Assembly (NCBI GenBank): GCA_934446675.1
Contig: CAKSEL010000021.1
Span: 1 to 16,597, forward strand
Source: an uncultured Eubacteriales bacterium
GTDB taxonomy: Bacteria; Bacillota; Clostridia; Oscillospirales; CAG-382
Length of the DNA: 16,597 nt
Direction of reading: 5' to 3'
A program made the position numbers and the translations under genes. Numbering within the stretch: position 1 is the stretch's first letter; each line of letters starts with the position of its first letter. Positions 14,101-16,597 of the stretch are shown here, in pieces. The notes under the pieces were generated by a model, which was not told the origin of the DNA, ran no database searches, and worked only from the letters and a program-made list of their open reading frames with translations.

Positions 14101-15545
14101 TTGCGTATACGAAGTATTCTTTCGCTGTAATTCTTAACGCTGACAGTCGTTGTTGTTCCTGCAAGAACATTTACCGTCACATCCTCCGCCTTGATATATC
14201 CTGCGGGAGCCTGCATTTCGGAAAGCGTGTAGGTAATTGTGGGATCAAGATATGCCCAGACGATCTGACCGGTGCTGTCGCTTGTTCTTTCGTATGTTTT
14301 ACCGTTTGAACCAGTTAACTTGAATATTGCACCCTGCAGGGGATTTCCCATACCGTCAACCTTGTTTACAACAAGTCTTCCGTAGGGAGATGTAACGGTA
14401 TCCCATTTCATTGTACCTGTGCAGGACATGGGAGCGTACATCAGGTCTGCAATAATGAAGCTCTGCTCGGTGTCTGTCTGGTTATTGGCAAAGTATATAT
14501 TGAACTGTGTTATTGTTGCATTTGCGTTGAAGGTGATGTTTCCGCTTTTGGGAGTGTTTCTCACGGGAATACATACCTTGAAATCACCTGCATATTCCGA
14601 GCCGTTCTCATTCATATTGGTGAGAGTGTGGTCGGGAGTGGGAACTGTCCAATAAGTCTTACCCGAAGCAGTCCAGGACACAAGCTGTTCGTTATCAAGA
14701 TTTGTAACTATAGTAACTATGGGAGCATTTTCAAGATTAAGATTTATAGAGTAGTTGTTCTTGTAGGTTGAAGTTGCGGAGGAAGCAACAAAGGTACGGG
14801 TGTAGTATTCAACACCGCCGATTGTTTCCTTTTCAATACCGTACATACCGTTCTGTTCAGCACCGATAAGACCGTTTGCATCTTCGATGTTAAGAACGTT
14901 TCCTGCCTCGGTTCTTCCAAGTCTTATATGCATACCTGCATTTAAGGGCTTAGTCCAGAAAGAAGCATTGTAAAGGATTATTTTAAGTGCTTCATACGCT
15001 CTTATTGCGGAAGGATCGTCGGTAGGAATGAGGAGTGTGTCGCGTCCGCTGTCCCACTGTGTTCCTTCAATTCTGAGCTGTCCGAGAGTAGTCCAAATTG
15101 CCACTTGTGTCGCCGTAACGTATTCTTCACAGGTAAGATTGGCAATCAGCGGATGATCATTTTTATTGATGGAGATAAAATCCTCCAGAGAACGCTGTGG
15201 ATAGCCTCCCGCAAAGGCTCCTATGGTTTGAGGCGTAGCCGTATACTTACCCGTTATGAGTATCTTTTTGTTTTCAGCCGGTTTCTTTAAGCCCCAATTG
15301 ATACAATAAGCCGGTCCCTGAATACCCGTATCACTTGTGTATGTCCACGACTGTCCCTGAAGTCTTGTGCCGCCGACCGTTTCGAGAATATGATGGGTTT
15401 CGTTGAGTTTTATCGTTACATAAGTCGATTTGCCGTCACTTAAAGTTTCCGCATTCACCGGCGCAATGGGAATAACGGAAAGAAGCGTGATAACGGCAAG
15501 TAAAAACGCTAAAACTCTCGATCTTTTATATTTTACTGCAGACAT
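8184..15545 (-). CDS. Giant thioester/SpaA-repeat adhesin, 3' end truncated by insertion
   Basis: 2453 residues as it stands. Signal peptide 1-32 (KYKRSR, hydrophobic core, cut at PVNA/ET). Residues about 40-260 look like a thioester domain: Cys81 in YCINWG and Gln147 in TQVAIW, the pair that forms the internal thioester in Gram-positive adhesins that bond covalently to host surfaces. From about 389 to 2305 run 21 SpaA/CnaB-like domains of roughly 90 residues, most with a Lys in the first strand (KxD), a Glu in (V/T)KE..AP.GY and a closing Asn, the isopeptide triad. Residues 2306-2450 form a C-terminal domain (VSVTKYGYKEVMPDNPIVYSF...). The last residues CPQ and the stop come from the inserted element; the native end lies at 831-956. 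Start ATG follows GAAGGAGGAC. Probable role: long protease-resistant surface fibre of the outer conjugative element. Without its native tail it may be secreted rather than anchored. Confidence 0.9.
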   Translation of the reverse strand: MSAVKYKRSRVLAFLLAVITLLSVIPIAPVNAETLSDGKSTYVTIKLNETHHILETVGGTRLQGQSWTYTSDTGIQGPAYCINWGLKKPAENKKILITGKYTATPQTIGAFAGGYPQRSLEDFISINKNDHPLIANLTCEEYVTATQVAIWTTLGQLRIEGTQWDSGRDTLLIPTDDPSAIRAYEALKIILYNASFWTKPLNAGMHIRLGRTEAGNVLNIEDANGLIGAEQNGMYGIEKETIGGVEYYTRTFVASSATSTYKNNYSINLNLENAPIVTIVTNLDNEQLVSWTASGKTYWTVPTPDHTLTNMNENGSEYAGDFKVCIPVRNTPKSGNITFNANATITQFNIYFANNQTDTEQSFIIADLMYAPMSCTGTMKWDTVTSPYGRLVVNKVDGMGNPLQGAIFKLTGSNGKTYERTSDSTGQIVWAYLDPTITYTLSEMQAPAGYIKAEDVTVNVLAGTTTTVSVKNYSERILRIRKVDAQNGNPLIGASFRIEQTDCSYKTDLYTGHNGCIELQGDALPYGTYKAYELSAPAGYEKSSEIKTFEWDGKSDITLTFENVRTPSFVLIKKDKDTDIPLEDVSFKVYKDGRLVTTVTTNTAGYAYVSGLSEGYYEVKEVSAPAGYILDTKRHGIYIDPYDPKAEDDPVLVLTNSKKPTLIIEKRDTKTLKPIANTTFAVYKDTKFVGNFTTDKNGNAGLTNLEPGTYTVKEIKTQSGYVIQDALQSVELEPGKTVTLTFFNPTKPGIGIKKIDADTGEELYGAVFKVEGVNVAYLNELTTDKNGEIDLSELAPGVYSVSEISAPVGYVKNDEVKVFEATEDGNVQLVLKNRRKPLLKIIKIDSDNGDALYGAAFRIAKVGDSTRYLDRITDRNGIIEIDGLDAGIYTVKEISAPEGYRLNDTLYHAELFPGKESTLTVENMVKPSLTIIKLDSKTNEPLAGAVFEVYRDAKLVGTYTTNINGEINLRDLKTGTYLVKETAVDNGHIVNSTPQQIEIDENSRDTAILVFLNDQKPYIRLVKLDSTTLKPLEGAVFEIKRADGSYIKEFTTDKDGEINLDELEPGTYTVKETKAPDGYIADSSSRIVTVNGNDSATFVFTNTVKPGLKITKIDKHTGERLEGAVIRIAGLSGNDIWEKTTDKNGEIFLSEIDEDVYTVQEITAPKGYQLNGELYHLTASAGKTSELTIENSRKPSLTVKKYDSLTGEFMACTSFEVYLDTTLIGTYTTDGNGIIELFDLQPGTYTVKEIATDDDHIVNSTPQSVEIKEDSLDSAVLVFLNDQKPYMRLVKLDSQTMKPLVNATFKFTEVGGTFEKEYTTDQNGEIKLESLNEGTYTVTETKAPDGYLIDDAERTVKIEGNEYATFVFTDTKKPSIRIIKYDKWGDKYLSGATFRIAKIEDGSNYLDRITDTDGTIVIDNLEPGVYSVKEIKAPANYVLNETEYHVELFAGKESQVVVLNEEKPSLKIVKTDAVTGKPIAGVGFLVRLADGSTENTVVTDENGEALLSHLNPGIYEVIEKSVPNNYLLDSEPKLVTLVPNRTSVVRFENYPKPSLTVNKIDSITKDPLKNAKFSVIYASNNTFTGEINDLGTYTTDENGQFKLYNLNDGWYKITETSAPDGYVLSKEAQEIYIKGGEDMEITFENVPLSGLVIKKVDADTGKVLQGAKFQVRYLSGTSGSGGTVIGEYTTSANGTIVITRLEAGTYVIEETKAPDGYIISDAPETVYITGKEQDVITVTFENEKDSGLIIRKLDSITKQPLAGAEFTVTTSDGKFIPTENGAVSSNGIYTTDELGQIHITNIEAGTTVVVTETKAPDGYVIDAVSKTVKIDADDTQTLTFYNKPSSGLIITKLDKETKEPLYEAVFEITDSTGAVVGTSNGRYTTDIYGNIKVNGLTPGTYVITEVEAPAGYAISGEPQTINVVSGKIHNLTFYNSPEGGLIITKLDKATGEPLYGAVFKVTNSEGTVVGNANGRYTTNRNGIIHLTGLAPDTYVVTEVTAPEGYTLDGAPQTVKVKSGQTHELTFLNEALGGIRITKLDEETRQPIKGVKFEVEYMNGKRIGTYTTNASGVINIDDLPNGWYTIVETKAADDYILDAEPHDVEVTDGEITRVTITNRKNSSFLIHKVDSTTGKGISGVTFLISDRYGRPLAQYVSDQNGYVYTDNNEFEDGKYYIREIAVPNGYVLDNELKTFYVEYGHTSSITWYNTPIQAQIQVVKKSADDNPINGLPAGSLLEGAVFEIYDKAGNTVDIVKTDKNGRASSKLLPLGIYTVREIEAPVYYIAGGTIMTANLEFNGQIITFEVLNKSVSVGVSVTKYGYKEVMPDNPIVYSFKNIANTSSVPLGSFYFRDTLPSAIRAEKIVTGTFNKNLSYKIVYLTNLSNSEYRTIGDNLSAGKNYVIDVSGAALGLAKNEYITEIMYVFGSVGEGFAQVETPYLYARSIKGLANGCPQ
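9450..10007 (-). repeat. Recent tandem duplication of one adhesin domain
   Basis: Domain 17 (9729-10007) and domain 18 (9450-9728) are both exactly 279 bp (93 residues). Both begin GLIITKLDK and share VVG..NGRYTT, APxGY and TFxN at matching positions. They are the closest neighbouring pair in the array. Confidence 0.75.
11154..12764 (-). repeat. Duplicated three-domain block within the adhesin
   Basis: Domains 7-8-9 (11961-12764, 268 residues) and 10-11-12 (11154-11960, 269 residues) are parallel copies. The first domain of each carries a HIVNSTPQ motif and ends in VFLNDQKPY(I/M)RLVKLDS. The second has TKAPDGY(I/L) and ends in ATFVFT. The third has an LNxxxYH motif. The higher-order period is therefore three domains, showing growth by unequal exchange of a 0.8 kb unit. 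Confidence 0.75.
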
Positions 15546-15572
15546 TTTTTGTCCTCCTTCTTGGAATAAAAA

Positions 15573-15598
15573 AAGCAGACCGTTTTTTCAGTCTGCTT
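15573..15598 (-). terminator. Terminator or attenuator between transglutaminase and adhesin genes
   Basis: On the minus strand AAGCAGAC pairs with GTCTGCTT (8 bp, 10-base loop) and is followed directly by a run of T, a standard intrinsic terminator. It stands only about 28 bp ahead of the adhesin start codon, leaving no room for a promoter after it. Adhesin expression must therefore come from read-through, which makes the hairpin a candidate attenuator that sets adhesin below the upstream gene. Confidence 0.75.
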
Positions 15599-15613
15599 AA
15601 AATTGATATTTGG

Positions 15614-16597
15614 TTATTCTGCCGTACTTCCGGGTACAAGCAGTTCTTTGGCAAATTCCGTTTTGCTATTTGTTTCGTCCGTGCGCGGATAGTCATTCGG
15701 AAAGAGTGATTCGTCGGTTCGTGCGACATCGTAATAGCTTACATCGATTATCTGCCACCTGCCGTCGATGTACGCTTCATTCCAGGCATGAGTCGCGTCT
15801 TTGACTGTCACGCAAGGAATTTCCGCTCTTTGGCAGAGATAAATAAAAGCGTTGGCATACGTTCCGCAGATTCCGTTTACGGGTGTGGGAGAAGTAAATA
15901 TATCATTTATTCCTGCCACGTTTTCGCTGTTGTAGGTAATACGGTCGGCGATGTATGTCGCAATTGCCTTAAGCTTTTCTTTTTCTGAAAGGGCTGTAAG
16001 ACTATTTACGAATTCATCTGTCGCCATATTCGCACTTTCATACTTGGGATTGACCTGCACCTTTAAGATACGGTAACCGGGGTATTCATACAGGTTCTTT
16101 ACAGTGGGTTCTGCACCGAAGCTGTAGGTGTAATATCCCGAAAGAACATTCGCTACCGATTTCATTGCGGTATCGGTCTTGCCGGGGGTAGTGAAAGTGA
16201 ACTCGGTATCTACATAGTGAGCATAGCTGTATGCGGGGTTATATCCGTCAGCATTGTTGCCGTCTATTATTGACTTTGTATCCGCTATCGTCTGCCGCAT
16301 AGTATTGTATGCTTCCTTTGTGTAGATGTCGCCGAATATGCTTTGACTTGCATTTGCTGAAAAATCCTCTTTTGAAGATGAACTGCCGTCAATGAATATG
16401 TCGGGATTTACAACAGGTGTATCTTCGGAGATTTCCTCTTTCTTTGGAACCTCCATACTGACGCTGTTGGTCTCCTCGATATATTCGATATCAGCGCCAA
16501 ACAAAGCGGCTGCATCACGAAGCTTTATGTAGTTATTGCCGCCGATGTTGTAAGCAAAAAGCTCCGCTTGTTCTCCGTTCAGGAAGAATATTTGGGA
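15614..16597 (-). CDS. Stalk-domain plus transglutaminase-like protein (5' end off the window)
   Basis: Partial at its N-terminus: the frame stays open to the right edge, so the apparent TTG start at 16502-16504 is internal. The first visible residues (FFLNGEQAELFAYNIGGNNYIKLRDAAALFG) resemble the copper-amine-oxidase N-terminal-like stalk repeat common in secreted Firmicute proteins. A Ser/Asp-rich linker follows. The C-terminal part is a transglutaminase/protease-like fold with an apparent Cys-His-Asp triad: GICGTYANAF (Cys), THAWNEAYIDG (His) and WQIIDVSYYD (Asp). Such domains in secreted proteins act as peptidases or cross-linkers; substrate unknown. It is co-oriented with the adhesin gene, 68 bp upstream of it and separated by a terminator-like hairpin. 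Cell-surface location is inferred from the stalk domain, since the signal peptide is outside the window. Confidence 0.82.
   Translation of the reverse strand, partial: SQIFFLNGEQAELFAYNIGGNNYIKLRDAAALFGADIEYIEETNSVSMEVPKKEEISEDTPVVNPDIFIDGSSSSKEDFSANASQSIFGDIYTKEAYNTMRQTIADTKSIIDGNNADGYNPAYSYAHYVDTEFTFTTPGKTDTAMKSVANVLSGYYTYSFGAEPTVKNLYEYPGYRILKVQVNPKYESANMATDEFVNSLTALSEKEKLKAIATYIADRITYNSENVAGINDIFTSPTPVNGICGTYANAFIYLCQRAEIPCVTVKDATHAWNEAYIDGRWQIIDVSYYDVARTDESLFPNDYPRTDETNSKTEFAKELLVPGSTAE

Larger units (their letters stand above)
8624..14384 (-). repeat. 21 tandem SpaA/CnaB-like domain repeats
   Basis: I count 21 copies of a unit that opens like xLxIxKxDxxTxxPLxGAxF and closes with a phenylalanine or valine strand ending in Asn, then a short linker (often KP). 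Copies are diverged rather than identical, so this is an old array with younger local duplications. The last copy has a longer loop (KKSADDNPINGLPAGS). Confidence 0.85.

Noticed and set aside
8946..14309. Many Cys-rich plus-strand frames opposite the adhesin
   Set aside because: They are antisense shadows of the repeated SpaA domains, periodic with the repeats and without ribosome-binding sites.
8624..14384. CRISPR-like array
   Set aside because: The repetition is at protein level in a coding frame with a period near 270 bp, not short direct repeats with unique spacers.

Overview
The window looks like an accessory region of a gut-type Firmicute, probably of the class Clostridia. The basis is strong AGGAGG ribosome-binding sites, a TnpX/TndX-type large serine recombinase, a conjugation pilin with the look of Clostridia ICE proteins, and a giant thioester/SpaA-repeat surface adhesin. 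No species can be named from the sequence alone.

There are two nested layers. The OUTER layer is read from right to left. It starts with a right-truncated secreted protein (stalk-like domain plus transglutaminase fold, 15614-16597). Next is a 2453-residue adhesin gene with 21 SpaA/CnaB-like domains (8184-15545). Far to the left come the last 41 codons of that same adhesin (831-959), a set of intergenic hairpins, and a small two-helix VirB2/TrbC-like pilin subunit gene (256-603). The left edge holds a consensus minus-strand promoter feeding a GC-rich leader with no convincing gene. Adhesin plus pilin suggests that the outer layer is a conjugative element (ICE).

The INNER layer is a roughly 7.2 kb, visibly more AT-rich element (958-8198) inserted into the adhesin gene. 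A large serine recombinase (6513-8144, plus strand) sits at its right end, preceded by a small acidic protein. A restriction-modification operon fills the left half on the minus strand: an XRE-type regulator, a C5-cytosine methyltransferase, a PLD-type (NgoFVII-like) nuclease, an AlwI-like type IIS enzyme with a FokI-type catalytic domain, and a Vsr mismatch endonuclease. The element's ends carry a 13-bp inverted repeat, and each end abuts a CC/GG dinucleotide. Deleting the interval between the two dinucleotides rejoins the adhesin gene in frame to give 2491 residues ending in MPKTGY, a sortase-like motif.

Taken together, a recombinase-driven R-M island has inserted into the surface-adhesin gene of a presumed ICE, removing the adhesin's last 41 residues in a way that precise excision would repair. 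The island also carries two gene-free, highly structured segments (1021-1359 and 6060-6198) whose roles I cannot assign.
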